NCBI RefSeq assembly: GCF_009905375.1
Contig: NC_133650.1
Location: 289,590,423-289,654,422, forward strand
Reading direction: 5' to 3'
From: Apium graveolens
Taxonomy: Eukaryota > Streptophyta > Magnoliopsida > Apiales > Apiaceae
Length of the DNA: 64,000 bases
The notes below the pieces were generated by a model. That model saw only the letters and a list, made by a program, of their open reading frames with translations, was not told where the DNA came from and searched no databases. The position numbers and the translations under genes were made by a program. The number at the start of each line of letters is the position of its first letter. The first letter of the stretch is position 1. Positions 1-12,936 of the stretch are shown piece by piece.

Positions 1-2456
1 GATGGTGAAGGTGAGGGTGTGAGGGTGGGGAGCCAAAGTGAGACCTTGATGCAACAAAAGAGAGATCGAGAGAGAAATGCAGGTACAGGAGTGATAAGGG
101 TGGAAACCATTGCAAGTGGGTCAATGAGTGTCAATGATGCAGAAAGGAAAAGGCTATTTCAGCAAGAATATCAAGCTGTTATAGATTCCATTTCCCTGGA
201 TGCTGAGACATTTACTCACCCTGTGACAGCTTACCAAACTCTGGTTGTACAGGGCAATGAGGAGGCTGAAAGATTGCTAAACTTGGTGCATACAACACAA
301 TCTTTACAAAGAGCAAAGGATGCAATCACTGCTATGCCTTCCAATATTGGCAGTGATTTGGAACTGGATGAGACTTCTTTTGGGGATATGGTGGTGATGA
401 TGAGGAAGATAGCATGGACATAGGGGGAGATGCAGATATTCCTGCCTGGATGCTCACAAAAGAATGCTCCTACTCACATCTCCAATCAACACTTTTCAAG
501 CTGATTTATGACACCTAAGTAGCCATTCAGGCATCTTCCAATGCTAGCACAAAGTAACTACTCAAAGCACATCTTGAAGCACTCCATCTACATAAGATTC
601 AAGCCCTTCAACACAGTCAGAGTGTGGATGCCATCAAGCAAGAAATTTTTGAAGTCAAGCAGGATGTTATAGAAAGGATGGATGTTAGACTCCCTGTAAC
701 CACCATGACTGAAATTGCTCACAAACTAAGGAAGGAGGCGGATCTAAACAGGAAAGTTGAGGCCATGGACTCAAGACTATCTGCTGTAGAGAAGTCAGTG
801 GCCAAGATACTAAATAATCAAGAAGCTCAGACTGCATTACTCCAACAATTGGTGACAGCTCAACTCCCTCCCACACAACTTGATGATAACAAAAAGGGGG
901 AGAAAGGATCAAATGAGGGGGAGAAACAGCTCAACATTCAAGTCAGTAAAGTAATTATGCCTACAATTGCTTTCACCAAGCCACCAACAACAAACAGTAT
1001 TGATCTAATAAATGAAGCAGCAACCACATTGAGAGCAGCTGAGAAGAAGCTTTTTGAGTCCAATCAACTGGGAGAAAATTGATGAGGATATACAAAAGAG
1101 ATTTGGGTTAGTAAAGAAGCCAGAAAAATTAGCCATTCATCACTCTCAAGTCAGGCAAATATCTGTGAATGAAATGAGCATGAAGAATCTGGAAAGAGGA
1201 CAACCATCCTACATCAAATCTCCAAAGGCTAAGCTAATTTTGAAGCCAAGGGTGAACTATCCAAAATCTTCACTAAAGAACCCCCGGACACAGTGTATGA
1301 GATACCAAAGCCTGATGAAAAGAAGTTGTTGGCCAGGTCTATAGCATTCTATAAGGATCTAGCTGATTCAGCATTGAAAAAAAGAATTGCTAAAGTTTTC
1401 AGGAATGGTAAGGAAATTTGTGTGGTGGTTGGACACCCTCAATTTGCCGAAGCAAAGAGAGAAGAAAAGGTAAGATTGAAGCAAGAAAATAAGTAAGCTG
1501 CTCTATATGCTAAAAATGTCAAACTAAAGAAGGAGCAAGCTGCTATCTTGGCCAAGCTACAAGCTGTGAAACCTACACAACAAGTTTCTGCACAACCATC
1601 TGAAACAGTTGAATCTCAAGATCAAGTAATGCAAAATGAACCTCCACAGACAAGGAAGCCAAGGTACAAGCAAAGAATAAAGAGAAAGTTGGACTTCAGT
1701 GATGAGGAGATGGAAGGGTACTTTCTCAAAGAGTCTATTTCTACAATAACTCAAACATCCATGCCCTTTGTGGCACATGAAAAATTCAAGATACATCCAT
1801 CCAAGAATTTTTATGGTGAACCTATCATTTCAAAGGATGAGCCAATAGACTGGGATAGTCTACCAATACCTGAACTCAATCTACCTCACTTCATGAAGCC
1901 AAAGAAGACAAAGACAAGAGCAGTCAAGAAAGTGAAGCCATCAACTCTCAGATCCAAGTCCCTAACCAAAGCTCAAACCAAAGTCAACAAGGGGGACATA
2001 ATGTACATCTATGACAAGGGAGGAAAAGAGATACAGTGGCCACTTCACAGAATCCTTCAAGAAAGCCAATATGTGCTGATAAAGGTTTATTCATCCTTCA
2101 AGAAGAACTTTGGATTCAATGTGACATCTAGAAGACTTGTTCTAAAGAAGATTGAAGAACTGAGGAGTATAAGAGCCAAAGATGCACTCCCAAAGACTCT
2201 AACTATTCCTTACACAAGAAATAGAGTGCATCTAAGGCCCTACTGGCTGATGGAATTCATGGATAATAAAGGATTTAGAAGATTCTTCAAATAAGAAGAC
2301 CAATTGAGCATCTCTAGCAATGAGACTCTTTTGGAAATGCAAGAAATGCTAAATCTCTCAAAATCTGATGAACTGGAATTCCACAGACAGCTCCAAAATC
2401 AGATAGAAGAAAATAACAGAAAACTTGGAAAGAGATCCAGATCTTCAAGAAAATAG
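1..2456 (+). pseudogene. env-like extra ORF region of copia/Sirevirus-type element A, decayed
   Basis: A nearly continuous coding signal runs through this stretch but is broken by stops and frame changes (usable pieces at 19-423, 624-1082, 1054-1344, 1293-1496 and 1548-2294). The 624-1082 piece is a heptad-rich coiled coil. It is followed by a charged KKGEK stretch that matches the DDAKKGEK stretch at the end of the coiled-coil ORF of element C (18410-19561). The later part is very Lys-rich and ends in a basic segment near 2290. It lies between where pol would end and the PPT/3' LTR at 2632-3720, which is the position of the extra 'env-like' ORF in Sireviruses. No signal peptide or clear membrane segment is visible, so the envelope label is positional only. 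The element is cut by the left edge of the window. Confidence 0.65.
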
Positions 2457-2631
2457 ATTAATCTGCTCAGGCTAGAGGAGCACCTTGAAAATGACTGTGA
2501 GCAAATCTTTGTACATTTTGATAATTGCAGCACTTTACAATTTTATCTACTTCCATTTAAATTTGTATTTTTAGGGTGTTTTGTTATCATCAAGTTTCTC
2601 TTAATTTATGGCTACAATTCTAGTAGACATA

Positions 2632-2644
2632 AGTTAAGGGAGAT
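2632..2644 (+). other. polypurine tract of element A
   Basis: AGTTAAGGGAGAT lies directly before the TGTTGT that opens the LTR. It resembles the tracts of elements B and C, read on their own strands, in position and sequence. Confidence 0.7.
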
Positions 2645-2744
2645 TGTTGTGTATATGTTGTGAACTTGATGATTTCATTAACAAAACACCTTAGTAGATT
2701 CAACTAAGTGTATTTTGTAGCACTCGACTGATAAGCAAATATAG

Positions 2745-3062
2745 TCCCGACGGATGATCCAATACAGTCCCGACGGATGATAATTTATTATCCATCGAGT
2801 GAGTAGCTTATGTAATAATAAGTCATGAAGCACATTTCTGCAATCACCTTTGTTTAAATTCTGTAGTAGCATATAAGTCATGTTGACTTTAATTAGATAT
2901 GCATAATAGGTTGATTAATTGTACATAAATGATGTCTTATAATTCTGCATAAATGAAATGAAGTCAAGTGCCAAATAGCTACCCGACGGATAAACAAAAA
3001 TACTACTCGATGGATGATCAACAAGGCAACCCGACGGATGATCATGTACCCGACGGATAATC
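2745..3062 (+). promoter_or_regulatory. Repeated CCCGACGGATRATC motif in the U3 of element A
   Basis: At least five near-identical copies (near 2746, 2768, 2982, 3031, 3048) plus a variant CTCGATGGATGATC (near 3006) and an inverted copy near 2800 are spread over about 320 bp of the LTR upstream part. The spacing is irregular, unlike a simple tandem satellite, which would suit a cis-regulatory binding site. That role is an inference. Confidence 0.5.
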
Positions 3063-3444
3063 AATTCAAACATCTGTTGACAGTGACAACACAGTCACAT
3101 GCGTCGAGTGTATGCAAAAGAAATGTGGAAGCCTATTCAACTGGGTTTTTGAGAACAAAGAAGCATTGCCATTTCCATGCTATTATGAAGATATTCAAAG
3201 ATGCTGGAATAGAGTAATGAAGTAGCATAGTATTAGACTTGATAGGTTTTGTTTTATTATCTTGTCTTATTACTGTGTAATCTTGGTGATATATAAACCA
3301 AGAGTAGCAATTAGAACAACAAGAAGACTAAGCAAGTAAATTCTCAGAGAATCATTTGTAAGCTGTATCTTTAGCATTTCTCTGTAAGTTTAGTTGTTCT
3401 TATTTGTAAGCAGCTGTGAACTATTCAAGCTTCACAGAGTTCTC

Positions 3445-3447
<3 letters not shown>

Positions 3448-3485
<38 letters not shown>
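3448..3485. repeat. (TA)n microsatellite
   Basis: Uninterrupted alternating T and A inside the 3' LTR of element A. A second tract lies at about 3600-3621. Confidence 0.9.
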
Positions 3486-3487
<2 letters not shown>

Positions 3488-3720
3488 TGGATACTTTCTA
3501 ATCCACCAAAAAGTTTTAAAAATTTGTGTTTTTATTACTTTGTGTTTTGATTCATATTTAACTTAATATTCCGCACTCTGCAAATCAAAACACTGTCACA
3601 TATATATATATATATATATATGTATATCTCAAGTTAGAACATTTTATATTTCTGAAAAAGGTTCAAGAATTTCATTCAACCTCTCTTCTATAATTCTTGT
3701 TGCATTGTTAGGGACTAACA

Positions 3721-5218
3721 GTTAAGCTTGCAACAACTTTATCGCTTCGAACACTGATTGTCAATAAATAATTGTACTTTCACTGGAATCTTTTCTGGTA
3801 CTCAGACAACGTCTTCATTGTTAATACAATTTTAGATATTTTAATCATTGCTCCTCACTGACGTTTGAATATATAAATGAACTCCTTTCAGTGAGTATAA
3901 CTTCAAGACTGCAGCTGTCTTCTTTAACCTTTGTCTATACCCTGTCTTTAGAGCCGTGTTTGAGATTTAGGGTTCCCTGTGCAAAATATGAATAAGTGTC
4001 CTAATTATTTAAAGTCCTAATAATTTTAAAAATATAAAAAATAATTATTAAAAATAAATTTAAAATTGTGAAAATAAAATACAATCAAAGTGCATAAATT
4101 AACTTTATATAAAATACAATCAATTGTTATAAAATGAAAATTAACTTCATAAAGAAATAAAACAAGTACATATATGACATAAATAATTTTAAAATATTTT
4201 CTAGCAAACTATTAAATTTTTTATTAAAGTAGAAATTTATCTAAAGAAAATAAATTATATATGTAATATTTTATTTATATGTACAGTTTTTAAAATTTAT
4301 ATAAACCCATTATTCAATTTATTTTATATTTAAATTAACTTATTTCATAATATGTTTATATATATCAAAAATGGATATAATTTAAAAATAAATTAGTTGC
4401 CTAAAGATTGAATAATTACATGAATAATGTAGAGTATGTGTAATGTCGTATATGTTGTTACAAAAAAGAAAAAGAATTAGCTAGCTAAATTAATTAAAAC
4501 ATTAATAAAGGCACTGAAGTTAATAGTTAAACTTGGGGTGCATAGACACTAAAGAAGGGGTTCACTATAATTTACAATGCAAGTATCTATTTCTACTATT
4601 ATGATTTTTATAGCGGTGTTTCTAAAATTTAATGACTATTTTAAGATAACTATCAAAAAAAATATTTAAGTATACAATATTTTTCACTAATTTTTTCATT
4701 TACAATTTTTAACAGTAAAAACTAAAGTATATAGATTTGTTGCTATTTTTTATTTTCATTTTGACTATAAATGCTTATATACACATACATAAAAAAATGT
4801 GCCCTATTATATTTAAGGGGCTTGTTCCGTCAAACAACTGGAACACCCTCAGGCACGGCTCTGCATGTCTTCAATTATTTAGATTCCTATGTTTCGTATA
4901 CTGTCTATCTTCAATCAATGCCGATACACTGAAATCTACTTGTATCACTTATACACCGAATCTTCAACATTTCTGAAATCCTGAAAGTCTTTAACCTTTA
5001 TTCTTCATTAAGGCATGAACATATTAATGAACTTCTTTCAGTGAACTGTAAACAGACTTCAAGCCTTCTCCTAATCTTTTGATTCTTTGTATTTTCCTTA
5101 TCTTCATTTCTTCTGATTTCTTGTGTAGTCGTGGTATTATTAATATGTTCTGTTCTAGTGTTGTACTCCTGTTGAGTTATCACGTAACTGTTCATACAGT
5201 TACGCAGTCTCGCCAACA
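3721..5218 (-). repeat. 3' LTR of element B (partial, interrupted)
   Basis: This sequence matches 15498-16071 in the same orientation along its length, except for a 915-bp insertion (3949-4863) and its 8-bp duplication. Removing the insertion leaves about 575 bp, equal to the matching part of the other LTR. It ends CGCCAACA, followed by a PPT read on the minus strand. The remaining 1.3 kb of the LTR (equivalent to 14205-15497) is missing to the left because element A sits there. ORFs inside it occur in the other LTR too and are not genes. Confidence 0.85.
3949..4863. mobile_element. Non-autonomous hAT transposon
   Basis: The ends are TAGAGCCGTGTTTGAG and, inverted, CAGAGCCGTGCCTGAG. The flanks are CCTGTCTT on the left and CATGTCTT on the right, an 8-bp target duplication with one mismatch. 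The other LTR of element B has the uninterrupted site, so this insertion came after B. The interior is AT-rich with no transposase. Confidence 0.8.
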
Positions 5219-5233
5219 ATATCCCCCTATTTG
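5219..5233 (-). other. polypurine tract of element B
   Basis: Read on the minus strand, AAATAGGGGGATAT directly precedes the TGTTGG start of B's 3' LTR. Confidence 0.65.
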
Positions 5234-8138
5234 ATTGTTAAACCTAACAAACAAATTAAATAGAGAGGATAACTTAACTAACAACTAGAAAAAGTAAAGT
5301 ACCAGGACTTGCAAATAATGCTACTGGGTTTTTGGATCAAATTCTGCATTTCCAGATTTCTTGAGTAACTGAAATGAAAGATGTTTGTTCCTGTAGCACT
5401 GAACTGATCTTCAAGTAGTTTCATCTTCATTTCCTTGGTTCTTTAGATCTCTGCCAGATAACACTTCTCAGTCTTGAAGTAATCATCAGCAGCTTCCTTT
5501 GTACAACTACATTTCCTGTTGAGAAGCACATATCTCTCTTGCTTCTCTCCATATGAGATGCAACTGCTTAAAGAAGATCACCTTCATTTACCGCCTCTCC
5601 CGTACAATAGGATCCTCAGATAAAAACTAATGGTACTCCCCTTTTAGAAAACAGCTTCTCCCTTTATGAAGAATAGTAATGAACCGATCCACTTCTTCCG
5701 ATCACTAGGAAATCACATTCGTATTTACCACCTCTCCCGTACAATAGGATCCGTGGTTACAAACAACAATGGTGTGATGTAGTGTGCATGTGCTTTACCT
5801 TTTTCCTCCTGCCTGCTATTTCTCCCCCTTAGTTGAGGAATCCTCCAAACTATTATTTAAAATTTTATCTCCCCCTTAGAGAAGGAATGTATGATGATGT
5901 CTAAAGGAGTTCTCATATTTTACTTGGTTGGAAAAAAATAACAAGTCATATTCTGATCAACCATGTCCCTTTAAATGTTGCAGAAATGGCTTCACTGTTG
6001 ATTATCCTGTTAACCAACCTTCCCAACATCCTTATACCTCCCAACTGTTAGATCACAATTGTTAGGCCTAACTATTCGAATCCAATCTGTATACGTTAGG
6101 TCCCTAAGAGTGAGGTTCCAGTCATAAACAGATTCGAGGTGAAGTATTAAGTTAGATCCCTAGTTAGGTCCCGAAATATCAAGAACCATGTTTAGGGATA
6201 GGGAATGGGATATTCTGTTTTGTATACCTCACAAGTGTTTCACTCTTCTCTCCACTCGTATTTACACTCATTCTCACAAGTGTATCACTCCTCTCGTAGC
6301 TCCATAATCCAGCTATACCTGCAAGGAAATCATAAGAATGATTATATTGCTGATTTTAAATTATAGTGAATCTATCAGATATAGCAACTCATGTAAATTC
6401 ACTGAAACTTAAAATCTCACAAATATCTGCAACAAAATATTAACAATATATCATTGAATGATACTTTCCAAGTACTTTAGATACAAATTATTGCACCTTT
6501 TTTTAATATAATTTAAATCATGAAACTGATATGATATGAAATTGTCTAACATCATAATTCAAATATATTAAAATAAGATATTAATAAATTAAATACCAAC
6601 TATCTATTAGATAGACATTTAGCATTCATTTGCATAAACTATACAATTGTTAACTCCTAAAAACTATAATATCTCAAATAATATTGGTTCGATAAATAAA
6701 ACAATATTAACCAACATCGTCTTGTTTGCAATCTTAGAAAAGCATTCTAAGTTCCATACACTTTGATCCAATGAGTATGACATCTATATTAAAGCATTAA
6801 GGAATTTTCAAATAAGTATAAAAATTATTTTAAGTGGACAACATATGGTTACTTTTAATAAATTATTATCCACAATGACCATAGTTGTACTTAAGAAAGT
6901 TTTTTACACCTTTTTTTATATTAGTATAAGTGTCTGAGGTTAAGCATTGATTACTTAGAGGATTCTACGTAATGCCACAAATACTAATACTTCACAATTA
7001 ATTCATACTTAAACTCTTAACTAAATATCATTAATTGATATAAGTCAAAAATTAGCATACAACAAATCATGTTATAATCATAATTCTGATTTCAGTGAAT
7101 TCTTGAGATATAAATTAATAAATTCACTAAAACCAAAGTCTCACAATTAACCTATAACAGTTTAGTTACTATCAATATACTAGATATCAATCATTAACAG
7201 ATTTTGTTATAATCAATCATGCTGCTTATTTATTTTAAGTTAGTTTGAATTATGGAGCAAATAAAATCATTAAATTGCTTCAATTTCCATAATCCAGACT
7301 ACTTAAAATAAATACTAAATATCTATGAGTTAGATACTAGCACTTAAATATTTATAATTATCCTTGAATAATGACCAATAGGATATATGACGTATATACA
7401 TGGCAATCACCCTCTGGATAATTAGTAATTTTAGAAATACTTTCTAAGCATAAAAAATATTGAGAATTTTATACACATAACTTAGAAAATAATTGAACTT
7501 TCAATATTAGTGATTTTAGAAATAAGCATTGATTACTCAGAATAAAATTTTTAAATAATATCACTAATACTAAAAATATCACAATTATTCGTACATGATA
7601 CAAATAACTGTGCTGCATATTATTTTAATTTAATTTAAATTATGAGACTGATATGGAATGGAATTGTCTAACATCATAATTTAAATCTGTTAAAATAATA
7701 TTCAAATTTAATACCATAGTACTTAATTATCACAAATGTATATGACATTGTAATCATGATAATCAAGATAGTATCACTAAGTACGAGGTACTGGATTACT
7801 GATAAATTCACAAGTCCTTTAAATATTGAAGATTTAATACTTGTGAACTGATATTAAGAATTCCTTATAGATGGGATTTTCAACTAATATGTAATGATGG
7901 TATCCCACACTTACATACCAGTCTTGAAAAATTAACTTTAACAAGTGATTTAGTAAATGTTTATGCAAGTAACTCTTTGACTATAAGACATGCTCTCGAA
8001 AAAATGATGCATGGTGTGAAGGTGCACTGACTTAGAGTGTTCCGCAGAATTGTTGGAGTTGAAGTGGTTTCTCATCATGACAAAAAATTAATCTTCTTTC
8101 ATGAAGTTAACAGCTTCCTGAGATGCTTCTTCTGTCAC
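5234..8138 (-). other. Element B, region between pol and 3' LTR, no intact ORF
   Basis: This is about 2.9 kb where elements A and C carry their extra env-like ORFs. No ORF with recognisable similarity remains. Near 5587 and 5724 a 29-bp direct repeat (containing CTCTCCCGTACAATAGGATCC, given here as a landmark over its last 21 positions less one) is visible. From about 6390 to 7760 the sequence is very AT-rich with diverged long repeats. Near 6055-6185 several GTTAGGTCCC/GTTAGATCCC words resemble the outer end of B's own LTR. Confidence 0.5.
6390..7760. repeat. Diverged AT-rich repeats in element B
   Basis: Blocks recur with drift. One, built around GAAATTGTCTAACATCATAA at about 6540, returns as GGAATTGTCTAACATCATAA at about 7660. 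Another, AAATTCACTGAAACTTAAAA near 6396, returns near 7118. No coding signal is seen. Confidence 0.5.
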
Positions 8139-10950
8139 TTAATGTTGACAGCTTCCCGAGATATTTCTCTTGTCACCTAAGTTGACAGCTTCGGAGATGC
8201 TTCTCCTATCTTTCTTACAACTTGCGTAATCTATATCTATATATCCAAAAATGTTAAGCACAATATCTTTAGGGTACTTTACTCCAAGAGTTGGTAGTCC
8301 CATAAGATATCTAAAAATCTTGTTAATAGTTATACGATTGAATTCTCTAGGATCCACTTGTAACCTTGCACATTGGCACCTTGAGAACATTACATGTTGT
8401 CTGTTAGCATTTGAGTAAAAGAGTGAGCTTGTCATACTTCTATAGCTTGTCATTATACCTGAGTTGCACTGATCAAGATTTAGTGGTTTCTGTTGGTAAG
8501 TAGTCTTGGCACGTTCAGAATCTTTCAAATTTCACATCTTCAAAATATCCTAAATTTACTTGTATTGCCATCATTCTTTCGGTTTACTTGAGCCCCTTAA
8601 AGAAATATTCTTTTGGCTTGCTTGCAGTAATTCCAAATAGAATTGCAATCCTTCCAACACGCTCCTCAATACCTACTCTACAATTACTTAGCAAATAACT
8701 TGCACAAGTTTTCGTTGGTAGACCAACATATAATATTATCATGATATCACTACACATATATAACAATATGTTTGTGTCTAATGATAGTGAGAGTTATTTA
8801 TATGACGAATCTACTAGTTCATATTAAACTGTAACTTCAGTTAGAGTGCCATACTATGTCCTTGACGATTTCTTGAGTAGTATAACTGAGCTTGTGAAGA
8901 AGAGATATACAGAGTCCAATAGATCTGCAACTACAAAGTCCATGAACTTTTGTGCATTGACTTATTCTTTTGACTCACCAACCAAAAATGCACTTGTTCA
9001 CATTCACTAGAGTCCAATTCTAAGTTTGAATGTGTATCAGGTGCCTGATATGTCATAATATCCTCAAGTCTCGTCACTGGTGCTTTCTGCTAGATACTGC
9101 TTCCTGGTAATAACCTGGCATCCAGTTTGGCCTTGTCCCTTGTAACAATACCATTATCATCCAGTTTTACTTCTGGTTATCCTTGTACCAATTACAATAT
9201 TGTCATTTGGTTTAGATACCAGCTTCCCTACAATCTGCTTTCTGACTGATTGAGTTCATCTTGCTTTGCAATCACCCAATCATTCTGGATCTATCAGAAC
9301 TTCTGTAACTTTCTTAGTTTCTTCTTCAGATAGAAAAACTAGAGAAATAATCATTCATACTCAGTAGCCTTGCTAATCATTACTCCACCATCTAGATCAC
9401 TTAAGAACTAGACTTTGGGAATAATATTAATATCAAACCCTTTGTCTCAGCAGATATGCTCTTGTAGTGTCCTCTTGATTCACAATGAGGTGTTGTGTCT
9501 GACTAGTTGATCCTGGTTTTGCTCCCCCTAAGCTATTGTTGGGATTTTCTGAAAATCCTTACCCTTGTTGAATGGCTTCATTGAAGTAATGAGTTGTGTA
9601 TTACAGTGCAATTCCATTTCTTGGATATGAGTCATCAATACCAATAATTTCTCCTGTAACAGCTTGGAGCAAGGAGTTGTTGAATTATGCATTTAGACTT
9701 TTAATCATCTTCTGTTAATCAACCACAAATGCCCTGTAGGTTGTAGACTCCACTGAGTAGCCATGGAAAATATCCTAACTAGTCTTAGCTGCAAATGCCA
9801 AGATCTTCAAATAACTTAAGAGAATTCATTGTTTGCTTTTGTTGAATATTCTCTCCAAACACTTAAGTAATTTAGTGTTTGCTCTTGTTGGCCATTAACT
9901 CATTAGTGATCTTAATGTATACATCCTGATTAAGGCCTAATCTTACTTGTAGCAAACTGTGTTGACTGCTTCAGCCCTTTGGTATTTAGAAAGTCTTGAT
10001 TTGCTTGATATTGCCCTTGTAGCTTTAATCAAGTTTCGGTTCTTTCTTTGTACCACTCCATTACGACACGGAGCTCACAGTGATGAATATGTCTCCAAAT
10101 ATTCTCGATGTTACAGATATTAATCAGAACTGATTCTTGAATTCAGTTCCATTATCTGACCACAAGATTATTTTTTTTACAGTTGCTTCCAGCTCGATCT
10201 TTTGATATGATCAATCACCATCTGTGATGTCTTGTCTTGAGAACGCACGAACAATAACTTTGTTTATTAAAAGTAGTCATCTACCATCACTAAGTTATAT
10301 CCTTACTTTAATGTGATATTGTCTTTGACTCCTCTTTCTGACATGCCTCACATTTTTCATCCTTCGGAGTTCCAGATGAGGCAGTCCTCTCACTAATCCC
10401 TTTTTACAAAAGAATTCCTTGAGTTGATGTTCAAGGGTGAGAGCTTCTAGTGTCATAGCTAAACTTTTATCATACGAAGCTTTACAGTATAAACAATTAA
10501 CTTCACCTTTCCTGTGATTCCAGTCTAGCCACGAGCATATCCTTTCCTTACTCTTAACAAGAGCAAGCTTCTCAACCTTCCTGCTTCAGATGAGACACTA
10601 ATCCTTCATTGAATTGATATTTTGTCCTTCGATACAGAACCATTCGATAAGAGGATATGTGCCTTGATTCTTCAGCAAGAAAGATGCTTCAATTGTTATT
10701 AGTGACATCAATGATTAGTTGTTATCAGTGATACCAATTGTTGAATCCATGATGACATCCCTTTTTCTGTATAGCTTATCCCGTGATGAAAACATTTGCT
10801 ATCATCTCCAAAGATTATTGACGAAATAGCTTTTGTTGATCACATTTAATTGTTAGGCTCTTTCTTTGATCATATGCCTTGAGTATGAATTACCAATAAA
10901 TGCATATGAATCAATTAACCTGTTATGTCCTGCACTCACAAATGGATTAA
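8139..10950 (-). pseudogene. Decayed copia pol of element B
   Basis: Minus-strand similarity to element C runs in normal pol order but is riddled with stops and frameshifts. 8139-8430 gives an RT/RNase H segment (CQCARLQVDPREF..., IDYASCKKDRRSIS, matching [12 protein letters not shown] and [13 protein letters not shown] in C). About 9055-9190 corresponds to the [19 protein letters not shown] part of RT. About 9715-9780 gives GYSVESTTYRAF, the C-terminal end of integrase. About 10020-10200 aligns with the integrase core around the PPQNG motif. About 10330-10440 gives LVRGLPHLELRRMKN, the GAG-pre-integrase zinc region. The order RNase H to GPI on the + strand fixes the element as minus-oriented. 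No part could be functional. Confidence 0.75.
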
Positions 10951-12936
10951 CATTTCTTGATACCCAACTTATCAGTTTGGGTCCAGATGGATTAGAGATT
11001 CTACTATAAATAGAGATAATAACAACTGCAACCTTATCATGCTAATTCTTATCTTTGACTGACCATTTTCTCCATTTTAATACCCTTGACAAATTTGTCT
11101 CTAGGATAAGGGAAAAATGGTTCCAACCTTACATAAGGAGGACTAGCAGTCTTTGCCCCGTTGTAATCCTAAACAAGCCTTTTCTACAATTAATGCAAGT
11201 ACTAGAAGATGCATTCATAGTATTGAAATAAGCAAGTATTGAATTAAGAATGCATGGAATTCATTCAGAAATATTACACATAAGAATTAAACAAGACAGG
11301 CATGATATGGAACAAATAGAATTAACAAATAAATCACCAATTCTATCTAGTCCAATCCTATTGATGTATCTCATCTAGCTATCTCAAACCAATTATAAAC
11401 TAATACAACTTAACAAACAATTCAGATCAAATGAATAAATCACAACGTAATAAGATACAGAAAATAAGCACAAACAAAGGTCTTAAATGCTGGAAAACAT
11501 ATATCTCACTAAAGAAATAAATCATGTTCAACAAATATTCAAACACATATTTTAAGATTATCTAAAGTAACATGCACAAGTTAAACATCAATCCTAGTTA
11601 CCAGAAAAATATTATATTAAACTAGATCAGCATTATCTGTGTGTGATGCTATCATGCTTGTGCGATTGTTAAACATTTAAACACTAAGATCTTATCATGC
11701 ATTGAATATTGACAACAAAATATTGTAGTGGTTCAAGAAATTGAAACCTGAGATATGTCAGTTGGACCATCTTCAGAGATTGCTATGAAAGCAAGATATT
11801 CATGATCTTCCTTCTCATCATCTGATTCATCCCAACTCTTTCTTGATACACTATAAGTTTTGACCGGCTGCTTCCTTAAGAAAATATTATACCTTTATCT
11901 CAACTCTTCTACTAAGTCCCTACTCATCCTTATTTGTCAAGCTTCTTGTTCTGTTGTAGCAAAACCCCTGATAGTTATTTGTTACATATATCTTGTCAGA
12001 ATTGTAACTATCAAATCTTGTTTATGTCCCAATCTCAATCTTGTAACCACCTCTTGAACTAAATCTTTAAGAGTCTCTGCTTTGGAATAGATAGGCTTGA
12101 TCCTTAGATATAGCTTCTATATTCCATGTGAATTTTAAGCGACTAAACTTCCCTGACATATGAAATACTTTCATCTATCGGTAACTCTTACATTATGTCC
12201 TGAGGTTCCAACTTTAATGCATGTAACTGAGATGTTTGTATGTCCCCATTATTCTCTATAACCTCCTCGATTCCTTTATTTATGATATCTTTGATTCCCG
12301 GATAAATGTAGCATTGGTACAAACCACTGTGTGATTGTATAATCTGGAATCATTAGAGTTATCTTTAAAATCTTCGAGAAAAATTGTACCCATAGAAACT
12401 TCCTTCCTTTCCTACATCTGAAAAATCAGTGATATCCTATGGAGTAAGCCTTTGAGGAAATTCCACAATTTTCTTTAGTAGGTCTTGAAATCAGCTTCAT
12501 TGGAATTAAAAAACCATTGTCTTACTCCATAGGATACCATTGGCAAAAAAAAACCATTGTCTTTAATTTTCGTGTTCGGGAATTTTCCGTCCGAATAGCA
12601 CATGGTCTTCATTTTCTTCGAAAGATTAAAATCATCTTTAAAGCTCGGAGAAATCTTGAGTCTCCCAATTCTTTGATAACCCATAATTTAATATTTAAGA
12701 AAAAATTAAATTTCCAATTTTTTTAATTTTATTAGAAATAAATTAAACAAAAATAAATTTTTACGAAAAAATTAATTTTCAAGAATTTCGAATTTTCTTA
12801 AAAATTAAATAAAACGTAAATTATTATCTAAGAAAAATTTAAATTTAAGAATTTTAAATTTTTAAAAAAATAAATAAATCGAAAATAATAAACATGTAGG
12901 TGGCGACTCCTAGTCCTAAGCATCAACAAGGAGTTA
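10951..12936 (-). other. Element B, expected gag region, unrecognisable
   Basis: By position this should hold protease/gag of element B. I see no CCHC knuckle and no ORF longer than about 70 residues. It is probably coding DNA decayed beyond recognition. Confidence 0.4.

Larger units (their letters stand above)
2645..3720 (+). repeat. 3' LTR of element A
   Basis: The LTR begins TGTTGTGTATATG after the PPT and ends GGGACTAACA, giving TG...CA ends and a length of about 1076 bp. The 5' LTR is outside the window, so the ends rest on the PPT and on the abrupt switch at 3721 to sequence matching element B's LTR. A TA microsatellite occupies 3448-3485 and a shorter one about 3600-3621. Promoter-like U3 content includes the repeated GACGGAT motif listed separately. 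The 5 bp after the end, GTTAA, are the expected target duplication. Confidence 0.75.

Noticed and set aside
4998..5219. 73-codon minus-strand ORF, with a near-identical one at 15851-16072
   Set aside because: The similarity is only because both lie in the two LTRs of element B; the sequence is low-complexity (Thr, Asn, Arg) and has no family features.
12475..12726. Overlapping ORFs on both strands near 12.5 kb
   Set aside because: They overlap the same AT-rich, partly duplicated stretch (the word AAAAACCATTGTCTT occurs twice) in the decayed element B.
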